Both the position numbers and the translations under genes were made by a program. Source: Calycina herbarum (taxonomy: Eukaryota; Ascomycota; Leotiomycetes; Helotiales; Pezizellaceae). From it: 64,000 bases of DNA. Of the stretch, positions 35,158 through 47,068 are shown piece after piece. The first letter of the stretch is position 1, and the number at the start of each line of letters is the position of its first letter. The notes beneath the pieces are model-generated. The model ran no database searches, was not told the origin of the DNA, and saw only the letters and a program-made list of their open reading frames with translations. Location of the stretch: positions 1-64,000 of the forward strand of contig LLEY01000204.1 in NCBI GenBank assembly GCA_001414485.1, read 5' to 3'.

Positions 35158-38100
35158 TCCCCCTCTTTTAGCGTTAGCTCCTAACTACGTCGTTTATTAT
35201 AGTAGTACGCGTTTCTTTCTATAATAAACTGTAAATCTTCTATAAGTTCCTTATATAACCCCTTAATTTTCGAGACCTAAATACGAGCAAGTTAGTTGTC
35301 GATAGTCGTAGACAGCGGTTCTTAATATACTAATAATTCGTACCTAAAGTTAGTATAGAATAGTATAACAAGTGTTGTTTCTATTACTAAACTATTATAG
35401 GTAAACTATACTAAGGGAAGTAGTTCTACCTAGTTATCTTACTAGTAGTTTATATAACAACGAAGGTATGTTTTAACTACTTAATTTATCTGTTCGTTTC
35501 CTCTATTTATTTAAGAGTGAAAAGCTATAGAAAGCTTTCTCTTCGCACCTAATCGTTTTATAAGAGTAATCTAAAATTTCAAGATAAAGAGCTTATCTCT
35601 ATCTAAGAGTATTTCTTTAGATAGTCTATATTTTAAGACTACTTCTCTAAGGAATATAAATACTAATTCCTTAGCTATACTTAACTCTATATATACTATT
35701 AGAATTATATACTTCGTAAGTCGTTCTATAATAACTAGGATCGAGTTATACTTAACTCCTATTATTAAGTCTTTAGATTTTAGCAGTTTAATAATAAAAT
35801 CTATAGATATTAATTTCTAAGGTATCTATAGTATTAGAGTAGTGTTTATCTATTTATAAGGAGTTTAATAGGAAGCCTTATTCCTTAGTAACTATAAGCA
35901 GGTATAGTATAGTATTCCTATATAAATTCCTTTACATACGAACTAGGAACCTATAATTTCCCTTTTATATACTAATTATAACCTTTATATATATTCTAAA
36001 TCTTATCTATCTAGATATCGTTTATTACTACTATCTTATATATAGTAGGTACTAAGTCTCTATTCTTAAGAGTTTTTAAGATTATAATCTTCTTATACTC
36101 TTTATTTCTCTTATATCTAGGTTTTTAGCTAAGAGTATTAGCTTAAGTATTTAACGTTCCTTTTATATATTAAATAATAATATTAAATCCTTCTAATATC
36201 TCTAACTATTTAGCTAAACGTCTTATTATAAGTTCCTTAGTTATTATAAACGTACTAAGGTTTTCGTAGTCGGATAAAACTATAACTAGGTATTTTACTA
36301 GCTATAAATAAATTCTCTAGTATTTTAAAGCTAATACTATAGTAAACAGTTCCTTATCAAAGATATTATAGTTTTATTATACTAGGTTAAATATTTTAGA
36401 ATAATATATAATAAGTATAAGTTTTCCTTTATTATTTAGTTATAGGTAAATCGTACCTACTACTATATCTAAGACGTCTATTTTAATTATACTAGGTTTA
36501 TCTATATCGAAATCGTATAGAATAGGTTTTTCTATAAACTTTACTTTAATTTCCTAAAAAGCATTTTCTACTTATTTATTCTATATAAACTTAATAGTCT
36601 TCTTAACTAGTACTAATATTAGTTTAGTAATCTTTATATAGTCTTATATAAATAGATAGTAAAAGTTTATAAATCTAAGGAAAGACTATATATCTTTTAT
36701 ATTCTCTAGTAACTTCTAGTTTAAGATGTTTTAAATCTTTACTAGATCTATCTCTATTTTCTCTAAGCTAAATATCTATCCTAGGAAAAGTATCTAAGTT
36801 ACTTCGAACTCGTATTTTAAGAGTTTTAATTAAGAGTTTACTTTTACTAATTATTATAAAACTTCTCTAATATATCCCTTATATTCTTTTTCTTTTTCTA
36901 AGAAGATTAAGATATTATCTTAGTAATAGATTACTATTACTCTTAGAAGATCTCTTAAAATGTTATTATTTTATCTCTAATATATAGCTAGTATGTTATA
37001 AAGTCTAAATAGTATAACTATATATTTATAAAAGCCTAATAGTAAGGTAAACGCTGTCTTCTATTTATCTCTGACTTTTATTTATATAAGTCTATAAGCG
37101 TTTTATTAATCTAGTTTCGTAAATCGTACTACCTTACCTAACTTATCTTATAAGTATTAGCTAAGTAGTAGCGGATAAGCGTTCTTAACTATAGTGTAAA
37201 TTACTTCTTAGTAGTTAATATATACTCTCTTGTCTAGGTTGTCTTTCTTCTTAATAATAAGTATATTTAAGGTAATTAGCAACTTAGATCTTCTAATATA
37301 TCTCTTCTTAATACCTTCCTTTATATAACTTTCTATTCTCTATAGGCTTTTCTAGTTATATAACCGAAGCTTCTACTTTAAGAGGTGATAACCCTCTTTT
37401 AATTTAATCTTATAATCTTATAAGTAATGTTTTAGTAAAGCTTATAAGTCTTCTAGATTTTTAAACAAAGCCTTAAATTCTCTATACTATATAGGTATTT
37501 TATTATCAGCTTTCTTACTAACTTATAGAAGACCCTAGACAAGGTGTTCTAGTGCTTTAGAAGAGGTAGCGCTAACCTTGTTCTAGTCTTAAAGTTATAA
37601 ACATAAACCTACGTATTTATATTAACTAAAGGTTATTATTCTAGCCTTCTAGTCTATTTCTAGATTATATTCCTAAATCTATAGTATACTAAGTATTGCT
37701 TCTTTACTTCCTATTTTAATAATATCGAATTATATATCTAAACAATGTCTTTTAATATTAACTTTTACTAAAATAGTTTACTAATTAATAATCCTATTTT
37801 AATATATAATATCCGTTTTATCGACTACTTCTAATCGATATAGTCTTATCTCTTTAATTAGAACGTTTAGCTTCTCTTAAGCTGTTAGAGAGATAAAGTT
37901 ACCTATTACTCCTAAGTCTATTATAACTTATAACTTCTTCTCTTATATTTCTATAGTTACTATTAACTACCTTTCTTCTAAAGTAGTATTTAACTTTACT
38001 TTAACGTATTAGACTTCGAAAGATCGATATTCTCGATTATAATTCTTTCTCTTCTTATTCTTATACTATAGAAAGAATCTTACTCTTTCCTTATTAGCGT

Positions 38101-40805
38101 ATACTACCTTATATACTAATCTATATTCTACGATTCCTATAGTTTTAGGAATTCCTCTTATAAATCGTTTTAGCGTTTGTTTATAATTATATTAGATCTA
38201 TTTATAACTGGTTTCTAAAATAGTTTCTATAGACTATAGTTCTCCTATATATAGATAATCTAAAGTAGCTCTTAGTATACTTATCTCTAGTTTTATATAA
38301 TAAACCTTAAATATATAGTCTCTTAAATTCTTTTCTCTAATAGTTTAAATCTAGGACTAAGGAAAGAATACTACTCCTTCTTTATCTAATAATACTACTA
38401 TTCTAGTAGGTTCTAGTAATATTCCTTTAAACCGCTTCTATAATAACTAGTCTAAGGTTAGACTTAGTTTATATTATATCTATTATACTATTATTTCTTA
38501 AACTATTTCTATAAACTATAGTTCTCCTATTAATAGATAGTATAATTCTTCTAGTTCCGTTTTAGCCTATTTTATAATATCGAGCTCTTTTTATTCCTAG
38601 AATAGTATACTAAACAGTTATTATAAGTCGTATTTCCTAAATACTAACCTATTATTTCTAATTAACATAACTACGATATATCGCTTAAATTCCTTTAGTA
38701 TAACATCTTTAAGCAGTATCCTAAGGAAAGGGGTTTTAATTCGTCTCTTAAATCCCGTTAGAGCTTACTATGTCTACGTACTAGTTTTATCTAAAATATT
38801 ATATATTCTCTATATATCCTCTACTTTAGAGTAGCTAGGTTTTTTAACTAGTTATTATTCACGTTCTAGTTCTTTCCCTTTAATAGTTTTCTATCTAGTA
38901 ATTAGACTAACTAGAGTTATTATTTTAAGGTTATTACTTATAACTATATATATTATTAAGATAGTTAAGTTAACCTCTTATATTATATAAGGACTCTAGA
39001 AGTCCGGTTTCTAGTTATCGATATATACCTATCGATTTCCTTATTTAAAGGTTCTAAAAAAAGCTTAAGTTTCTCTAACTTTAGAGTCTTTATTTCTTAT
39101 TCCTTCTTCTAAACTAGAAGATAAATCTAATATTTCTAAAGAACTAGTTAATAGTAGTAATTTATATTCTACTTAAAGAGGTTACTCGGATTCTATTACT
39201 AATTATATATTATAATATTCTTTAAGAAGTAGATCTCTATTATTATTAGTATCTTATATACTACTAATTCCTTTATTATTTTTAATCTAGGTTCTATATC
39301 CTCGTACTTTAAGTTCCTTATCTATAAGTTTAATATAATTAGTTAAAGCTACCTGTTATTAAATAGTAGTATTAATTTGTTTCTTTTCTTTAGAGTCTTT
39401 CTTCTTACTATACTTATTTACTCTATAACCTAGTAAGCTATAATTATAATATAAGTTCTACTTACGTCAACGATTTCGCTCTTCTTAGGAAAGTCCTTCT
39501 TTCTTTAGAAAGGTTTTCTTCTATATAACGTTTACCTCCTTATTATGTTTATTAGTATAAGAGTACTTCTACTTTCCTAACCCTTTATTCTTTTCCCTAT
39601 GTCTAGGGTTACTCCTTCTAAATTTATATAAGCGGTTATCTAGCTAGACAACTTCCTTAATTATACCTATAATAGTTAAGAACTATATATTCTATTTAGC
39701 TATTTCTTTATAGATATATATCTTTAATCCTCTATAAAAGAGTTCTATAGAAGTAATAGTATCCTATTCTAATTTCGTTCTATAACGTTGAAATTCGTTA
39801 GTATAATCTATTACTAATCTAGTTTAGTATAACTTTAAAAGCTTATATATAGCTATTTAGATTATATCAAAGTCTTTAAAGACTTTTCTAATAGTTACCT
39901 TAAATCCTCTCTAAGATTTAAATATAATCTTAGTTAATTCTATTTTTCTATCTTCTTTCTTATTCTTAAAAAAGTCCTTTAAGTATAGCTAGGCCTATTC
40001 TAATACTAATCCTCTAAGGTAGGAGATAGCGAAGATAGTTTATAAATTATAATTACCTTCGAACTTATTAGAGTTAAAGTTAAAGTAGATGTCTATCTAA
40101 AGAAGGAATAAGTCGAGTTCCTTTCGCTTCTTATAATACGTATCTAACATCTTAACTTTAATAGATTCAAGTACTTCGACCTTATAGAGCTCGGGGGCGT
40201 CTAGTATACTAATATTATCGTCGTTCCTAGTTAACTGTATACTAGCAGGTGTTCTTTCAGTCACTCTTCTAGATGTTCCTACGACGTTGACTCAGCTAGC
40301 ATTCAGGCTAGCTGCTACGGCGGGGGTTACTAAGGCTATAGCGACTGAACTTCTAAGCAGGTGCTCAAAGTATAACGAAACTTAAACGAACTAAACAAAG
40401 ATAACTAAGTCTCGAAGGTTAGTATATAGGTAAGAAGTACAGATACGCTAGGTTGTTCACTTAGAAGTGAACTCGTTACTTATATTAAAGATGTTAAATA
40501 AGATAATAAGATTAATAACTAAAGTTAAGTACAAAGCTCCTATCTAATAGCAGACGTGCTAGTCTTTATATAGAACTGTAGTCCTCCGTTCTAATCGCTC
40601 TAGTCGCTCGCCCTAATCGCTTTAGTCGACAGGCGACTCAAGCGACTCAGGCGACTAGGTCACGTGATGTCTCTTATCAAAAGAAATCCATGGATCGCTT
40701 AGCTAGTCTAAGGATCCTTCTTCTATAAGAGTTTCCGATAGTGCTTAACCTGTTAGAGCGCCGCCTGGTCTTTACTCGTCACATGCTTACACGTGATTCG
40801 TAACA
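35158..40805 (-). mobile_element. second Ty3/gypsy family (element B), minus strand, 3' end missing
   Basis: Read on the minus strand, it has a 435-bp 5' LTR (40805-40371), then gag (about 40330-38400, with a zinc-knuckle remnant near 39385-39450 whose Cys are read as Tyr), protease, reverse transcriptase (DNILIF-type motif near 36910-36950) and RNase H. It ends in an integrase C-terminal region (YYYNKRR then ELTLKEG) directly against the 3' LTR of element A. Its own chromodomain region and 3' LTR are not seen, so element A may have landed in B, or the copy was truncated. RIP is heavier than in A. Confidence 0.75.
40371..40805 (-). repeat. 5' LTR of element B (435 bp)
   Basis: On the minus strand it starts TGTTACGAATCACG and ends TTTCGTTATA. 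It matches the LTRs at 43746-44210 and 44296-44813, which run on the plus strand. Confidence 0.75.
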
Positions 40806-41505
40806 CTTGTCTAAGTCTCTATAGAATTCTAGTAGCAGAGGAAGAGATTTCCTAGGTTTATTATCGTTGTAGACTATTTATAAGTAAGCTTCCTTATCCT
40901 TCTTTTACTTGTTTATAATCCGTAGACAATCGTTCTCTTAGATAGATATTAACTGATTCTGCTACTCTTAAATATATTATAGGAACTAGGTAGATAGCTG
41001 ATTTAGTATACCGTCTTCTTATAGTTCTCCTATTGTCTATAAGTTCTATAAATGCTGTGAAATAGCTTGTAAGTTCTAGTATTACTATAAAGGCCTGATA
41101 TATTCTAGTGTTACTAAAATAGCCTAATATATTCTAGTATTACTATAAAGGCTCTTAAGTTCTAGTATTACTAAAATAGCCTAATATATTCTAGTATTGC
41201 TATAAAGGCCTGTTATGTTCTAGTGTTGCTAAAATAGCCTAATGTGTTCTAGTATTACTATAAAGGCCTGTTGTTTTTAGAATCGAATCTAATATTAGAG
41301 CTTATAGTAAGTGCTAATGAATTAAACTATAGAGGCTGTCTATATATAAGAAGATTCGATTGTCCTTTCTAAGCCAGAGTCCTTACTAACTTATATACTT
41401 AGTTAGCTCTTTCTAGAGGGTTCTACTAAGAGTACTCTCGAAGGTTCTATTACGTCTATACGTTACTAGAGTACTTCGAGACTTATTCTACGGGTGTAAC
41501 CCTTG
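40806..41505. repeat. RIP-affected repeat DNA with a 29-bp tandem array
   Basis: This filler separates element B from the fragment of element A. It contains the array at 41074-41272 and, at about 41270-41500, an LTR-like stretch (TGTTGTTTTTAGAATCG at its start, TGTAACCC near its end) with no partner. Confidence 0.5.
41074..41272 (+). repeat. tandem array, seven 29-bp units in an alternating two-type order
   Basis: Every unit begins TTCTAGT(A/G)TT. Odd units continue ACTATAAAGGC and even units ACTAAAATAGCC, so the true period is 58 bp. Differences among units are mainly transitions. Confidence 0.8.
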
Positions 41506-42543
41506 ATAATAACTACTCTTATAGATAAGGTCTACTACCTTAAAGTTAATACTAGATCTACCTCTTAAGTAGTAGAAATATACGTACGTTATAAATACAC
41601 TCTTATAGAGCTTAAAGCTAAAAAGGTTATCTAGTCTTCTAAGAAAACTAGTAAAGTAGAGAATCTACGTACGTTTATAATAGAAGACGACTAGATTATA
41701 TACGATACCTAAGAGACTGAAATTATAGTAAAGCTATATATTAATACTAACTACTTCGAGTCTAAGAAAACAAAGATAAACCTGGTATATCGCGCTACTG
41801 CTAGCTAAGCACGTGATTATATTTACTTAAAATATAAGTTTAATACTAATAACCGATTTACTACTTATAATAAGATACTAGCTTATCTCTATAATATTAT
41901 AGTTAGTTCGTATGTTTATAACAAAGCTTATAAGAAGTACTAAGAGCTACGAATAGCTTAAGAGACGTTCTACGAGTTTCGAGCAAAGTTTTAGAAGCTA
42001 GTAGATAAGTCTAAGGCTTTAAACTAAGACTGAATTAATAACCTTTTTAATAAGCTAACTATTAACCTCTAATAAGCTCTTACCGTTATTAGACTTTAAG
42101 CTAAGAAAGACATAGACCTCTTTTATACTTTTACTAGTAGCGTCGACAACGACCTACGAGATATTATAGAAGAAAAGACTAGAAAGCGTATAAGTAAGTA
42201 TCTACCTACTATAGCTATAGCTACGAATACGGCTATAGCTATACGTTCTCTAGAAATTCCTACTCGCGTAGCTAGTACTTACTTCTCTACTAATACGTAT
42301 TATAACTATAGAGAAGTCGGCTATTATATCAAGTCCTGCCTATAGCTAAGAGTCTATAAGAAGGTAGACTTAAGCGAGCTAGAGAAGGAAGAAGAAGCTA
42401 GATCTAAGTTAGAAAACGACTATATCTAAGAGAAGACTCTACTTTAGATAAATATAGAATTAATCTCTCTAAGATTAATCTACGGTTATTAGTTAGTAGA
42501 AAAGCGTTTACTTTACCTAGTATAATAATAATTAATAGATATA

Positions 42544-43568
42544 ACGTGGTTTATTAGCAAGTCGCGTATATTACTAAGTCGCGTACTTTTTTTATATATA
42601 AAAAACGTCTGTGCGTAACCGTGCACTTTCTTTATTTATTAATATAAAATAGTAAAATTAAAAATTTAGTTTTATTATTATATAAATAAATAGGATTTTA
42701 ATTTTCAAAAGCTTACTAAGCTTATTAGCTAATTCGCTTAAAATTACTCTTGTATTTATGTTTTTTTATTTGTTTTCTTAATAACTAAGTAATTATAATT
42801 AATAAGCTCTTAAAAATTAAAATCCTATTTATTTATATAACGTGTATATATAGCGAACCGGCTAAACAAGCGAACCAGCTAACTGAAAACATATCTAAAA
42901 TCGCGATTTTAATATTTTAATATCTTTATAAATTATTAATTAAAAATTTTAAAATTAAAACTTTGATTTTATTACTATATAAATATAAAAGTTATAAAAT
43001 ATAAGACTGAGGCTAATTTATATTAAAAAGTTATTAAAAGAAGAAGAAAAAAGATAAGATTACAGAGGTGTTTTTAAGCGAATCGCTAAGTAAAATCATA
43101 TAGCGTCTGAAACTTAGAATTCTAAATATATATATAGTAATAAAATCAAAGTTTTAATTTTAAAACTTTTGATTAATAGTTCGTAGAGATATTAAAATGT
43201 TAAAATCGCGATTTTAGATATATTTTCAGTTAGCTGGTTTGCTTGTTTAGCTGGTTCGCTATATATACACGTTATATAAATAAATAAGATTTTAATTTTT
43301 AAGAGCTTATTAATTATAATTACTTAGTTATTAAGAAAACAAATAAAAAAACATAAATACAAGAGTAATTTTAAGCGAATTAGCTAATAAGCTTAGTAAG
43401 CTTTTAAAAATTAAAATCCTATTTATTTATATAATAATAAAACTAAATTTTTAGTTTTACTATTTTATATTAATAAATAAAGAAAGTGCACGGTTACGCA
43501 CGGACGTTTTTTGTATATAAAAAAAGTACGCGACTCGGTAATATACGCGACTCGCTGATAAACTACGT
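42544..43568. mobile_element. palindromic foldback element (about 1025 bp) with TA target duplication
   Basis: It begins ACGTGGTTTATTAGC and ends GCTGATAAACTACGT, and the arms are inverted copies of each other for about 290 bp. It is flanked by TA on both sides (42542-42543 and 43569-43570), and the host copy of element A is continuous across it. TA duplication and TIRs suggest a mariner-like MITE. It carries no transposase frame. A second foldback sits in its centre. Confidence 0.85.
42840..43272. mobile_element. inner foldback element (433 bp) nested in the larger one
   Basis: It begins ACGTGTATATATAGCG and ends CGCTATATATACACGT, with TA on both sides. The arms are inverted repeats, including GCGAACC(A/G)GCTAA words. 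The words ACAGAGGT and TTTTAAGCGAATCG are shared with the foldback at 46679, so all three belong to one family. Confidence 0.8.
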
Positions 43569-43745
43569 TAGTATATAAACTACTACTCTTAGTAATCTTA
43601 GAGTAAATATATTCTCTTTTATAGACGTCTAATTTAGCTATGATTTAGCGAAGTTCTATAAACTTAAAATAAAAAGACTTCTTATATCTATAAAGATTCG
43701 CGGATATAATAGAGAGATTAGTAGAGAAGCTATTTACTATCTCCT

Positions 43746-44210
43746 TATTACGAATTACGAATATATAGTAAGTAGTCTAGACAGCGCTCTAATAGAACAA
43801 GGCACGACATCTAGGAAGAGAAGGTAACACAGGAGGAAATCAGTAGTATAGAAAGGCATTTGAGGGTTTCAGGATCTCACTGTTGTAAGACTGTTGGAAG
43901 TCACGTGTGGTCATGTGACGTGATCGCTCACATCGCCCTAATCGCCGTAATTGCGAGCGACGCGAGCGATACGAGCGATAAAGGCGATGTACTTAGAAAA
44001 CGAAGGTTCTATATAAGACTGGCACGTCTGCTATTAGATAGGAGCTTCGTACTTAACTTTATATATTAATCTTATTATCTTATTTAACATCTTTAATATA
44101 AGTAACGAGTTTACTTCTAAGTAAACAACCCAGCGTATCTATACTTCTTACTTATATACTAACCTTCGAGACTTAGTTATCTTTGTTTAGTTTGTTTAAG
44201 TTTTATTATA
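43746..44210 (+). repeat. LTR of element B family (465 bp)
   Basis: The start is degraded to TATTACGAATTACG, equivalent to TGTTACGAATCACG in element B. The end is TTTTATTATA. Open frames across it come from the LTR repeat and are not genes. Confidence 0.7.
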
Positions 44211-44295
44211 CTTTAAGCACCTGCTTAGAAGTTCAGTCGCTATAGCCCTAGTAACCCTCGCCGTAGCAGCTAGCTCGAATACTAGTCGAGTCAAC

Positions 44296-44813
44296 TGTTA
44301 TAAACCACGGTTGCGTGGTAAGTAGTCCAGACGGCGTTCTGACAGGACAAGGCATAACATCCGGGAATGGAAGGTAACACAGGAGGAAATCAGTAATGCG
44401 GAAAGCATTTGAGGATTTCAGGATCTCACTGTTGCAATACTGTTGGACGTCACGTGTGGTCATGTGACGTGATCGCCTACATCGCTCTGGTCGCCTTGAT
44501 CGCGAGCGACGCGAGCGATGCGAGCGATGTAAGCGATGCGAGCGATGTAAGCGATGCGAGCGATGTAAGCGATGCGAGCGATGTAAGCGATGCATTTAGA
44601 GAAACGAAGGTTCTATATAAGACTGGCACGTCTGCTATTAGATAGGAGCTTCGTGCTTAACTTTAGTTATCAATCTTATTATCTTGTTTAACATCTTTGA
44701 TATAAGTAACGAGTTCACTTCTAAGTGAACAACCCGGCGTATCTGTACTTCTTACTTGTATACTAACCTTCGAGACTTAGTCATCTTTGTTAGTTCGTTT
44801 GAGTTTCGTTATA
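44296..44813 (+). repeat. solo LTR of element B family (518 bp) with 5-bp duplication TCAAC
   Basis: TCAAC occurs at 44291-44295 and 44814-44818 directly around it. The flanking retrotransposon leader reads through uninterrupted once the LTR and one TCAAC are removed. It begins TGTTATAAACC and ends CGTTATA. RIP is mild compared with its host copy, so it is younger. The extra length over the other LTRs comes largely from its internal minisatellite. Confidence 0.88.
44505..44592 (+). repeat. 18-bp minisatellite inside the solo LTR
   Basis: About five near-perfect copies of GCGATGCGAGCGATGTAA. The neighbouring LTR copy has only a short degenerate version, so the array expanded or contracted among copies. 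It creates an artificial frame with repeated Ser-Asp-Ala/Val, not a gene. Confidence 0.88.
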
Positions 44814-46678
44814 TCAACGTCGTAGAAATATCTAGAAGTGCTACTAGAAGAGCACCTGCTAGTATATAGTTACCTAGGAACGACGATAATATTAGTATAC
44901 TAGACGTCCCTAAGCCTTATAAGGTCGAAGCACTTAAGTCTATTAAAGTTAAGATACTAGACACGTATTATAGAAAGTATAAGAAACTCGACTTATTTCT
45001 TCTCTAAATAGATATCTACTTTAACTTTAATTCTAATAAATTCAAAGGTAATTATAATTTATAAACTATCTTTACTATCTCCTACCTTAGAGGATTAGCG
45101 TTAGAATAGGCTTAGCTATATTTAGAGAACTTCTTTAAGAACGAGGATAAAAATAAAAAGATAGAATTAATTAAGATTATATTTAAATCTTAAAGAGGAT
45201 TTAAAGTAACTATTAGAAAAGTCTTTAGAAACTTTAATACGATTTAAACTACTATATATAAGCTTTTAGAATTATACTAGACTAGATTAGTAATAGATTA
45301 TACTAATAAATTTTAATACTATAGAACGAAGTTAGAATAGAATACTATCGCTCTTATAGAACTCTTTTATAGAGGATTAAAGGTATATATTTATAAGAAA
45401 ATAGCTAAATAGAATATATAGTTCTTAACTATTATAGGTATAATTAAGGAAGTTATCTAGTTAGATAACTGTTTATATAAATTTAGAAAGAGTAACTCTA
45501 GATATAGAGAGAAGAGTAAAGAGTTAGGAAAGTAGAAACACTCCTACGCTAAACATAGTAAGAAGGTAAACGCTATATAAAAGAAAACCTTTCTAAAGAA
45601 AGAAGGACTTTCTTAAGAAGAGCGAAATCGTTAACGTAAGTAAAACTTATATTATAACTAGGGTCTCTCTAGTTATAGAGTAAATAAGTATAGTAAGAAG
45701 AAAGACTCTAAGAGAAAGAAGTAAATTAATACTACTATTTAATAATAAGTAGCTTTAACCGATTATATTAAACTTATAGATAAGGAACTTAAAGCTAGAG
45801 AATATAGTACGTAGATCGAAATAGATACTATAGATATAATAGCAGGTACTATATATCTATAGCTAAACAAAGGAATCGAGTTATAAGTTAGTAGAGTTTA
45901 AAATACTAATAATAATAAGAATCTACTTCTTAAAGAAAATTATAATATATAATTAGTAGTAGAATCTAAGTAATATCTTTAAGTAGAGTACGAATTACTA
46001 CTATTAACTAGTTCTTTAGAAATATTAGACTTATCTTCTAGTTTAGAAGAAGAGGTTAGAAATAAGAACTCTAAAGTTAGAGAAACTTAGGTCTTTCTTA
46101 GAATATTTAAATAAGGAAATCAATAGATATATATAGATAGTTAGAAGTTAGACTTCTAAAGTTCTTATACTATATAGAGAGTTAATCTAACTATCTTAAT
46201 AACGTATATAGTTATAAGAAATAACCTTGAAATAATAACTCTAGTTAGTCTAATTACTAGGTAAGAAACTACTAAGGAAAAAGAATTTAAGTATAGCTAA
46301 TAATAAGTTAAAGAACCTATCTATTCTAAGGTAGAGAATATATAGAAAGTATATAATATTTTAGAAGAAACTAGTATATAGACGTAGTAGGTTCTATTAG
46401 AATTCGAAGAATAGATTAAAACCTCTTTTCTTAGAATAATACTCGAAGACGTTATATTAGAGGAATTTAAATAATATATTATAGTTATATTAATTAGAAA
46501 TAATAGACTAGTATTTAGAAAATATAGTTTATAGAAGTTGTTTAGTATACTATTCTAGGAGTAAAGAGAGCTTAATATTACTAGATAAGCTAAAATAGAA
46601 CTAGAAGAATTTTACTATCTCTTAATAGAAGAACTATAGTTTATAGAAATAGTTTAAGAAATAATAGTATAATAAATA

Positions 46679-47068
46679 ACGTAGTTTATTAGAACCCTAC
46701 GTATATTAGAACTCTGTGTTCTCTAAAACCTATATAAAAAACATCTGTATATAACCGTGTACTTTACGTATTTATTTATAAAAAAATCTGAAATTGAAAT
46801 CTTAGTTTTATTACTATATAAATAAATAATATTTGGAATTTCAGACGCTTACTAATTATAATCGCTAAGTTATCAAAGAAATAAAAAAGACAACTATAAT
46901 TACAGAGGTAATTTTAAGCGAATCGTTGATTATAATTAGTAAGCGTCTAAAAAACCTAAAATCATTTCTTTATATAGTAATAAAACTAAGATTTGAATTT
47001 CAGATTCTTTTATAAATAAATACGTAAAGTATATAGTTATATATAGACGTTTTTTATATAGGTTTTAA
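46679..47068. mobile_element. truncated foldback element of the same family
   Basis: Starts ACGTAGTTTATTAG after TA (46677-46678), nearly identical to the terminus at 42544. The inverted second arm is recognisable to TTTATATAGGTTTTA near 47068, but the last 40 or so bases of the terminus are missing where the LINE sequence begins. Confidence 0.75.

Larger units (their letters stand above)
41506..43745 (+). mobile_element. gag fragment of an element A copy, split by a foldback element
   Basis: 41506-42543 matches element A from about 30003 (ACTACTCTTA, GATAAGGTCTACTA) through the gag zinc knuckle. The match resumes at 43569-43745 after the foldback insertion and ends where the B-type LTR starts. 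It is more heavily mutated than the full-length copy: the matched region shows additional C-to-T and G-to-A changes. Confidence 0.75.
43746..46678 (+). mobile_element. 5' part of a plus-strand element B copy (LTR and gag), broken by a solo LTR and a foldback
   Basis: The LTR at 43746-44210 is followed by leader and gag that mirror the minus-strand element B (for example CTTTAAGCACCTGC after the LTR and the ACGACGATAATATTAG stretch). A solo LTR sits at 44296-44813. The copy stops at the foldback insertion near 46679 and does not resume afterwards. It is TpA-rich with many stops, no intact frame. Confidence 0.78.

Noticed and set aside
29474..35162. Target-site duplication for element A
   Set aside because: TATCT on the left and TCCCC on the right do not match even allowing for transitions only, so no duplication is claimed.
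43860..44069. Open frame in the LTR at 43746-44210
   Set aside because: It overlaps a repeat copy and arises from LTR sequence; the matching frame in the next LTR differs by minisatellite length.
44505..44592. CRISPR-like array
   Set aside because: Units are contiguous with no unique spacers, and the host is a fungus; it is a minisatellite.
44248..44645. Frames rich in His-Arg-Ser-Leu (minus) or Ser-Asp-Ala-Val (plus)
   Set aside because: They are translations of the 18-bp minisatellite in the solo LTR, not genes.
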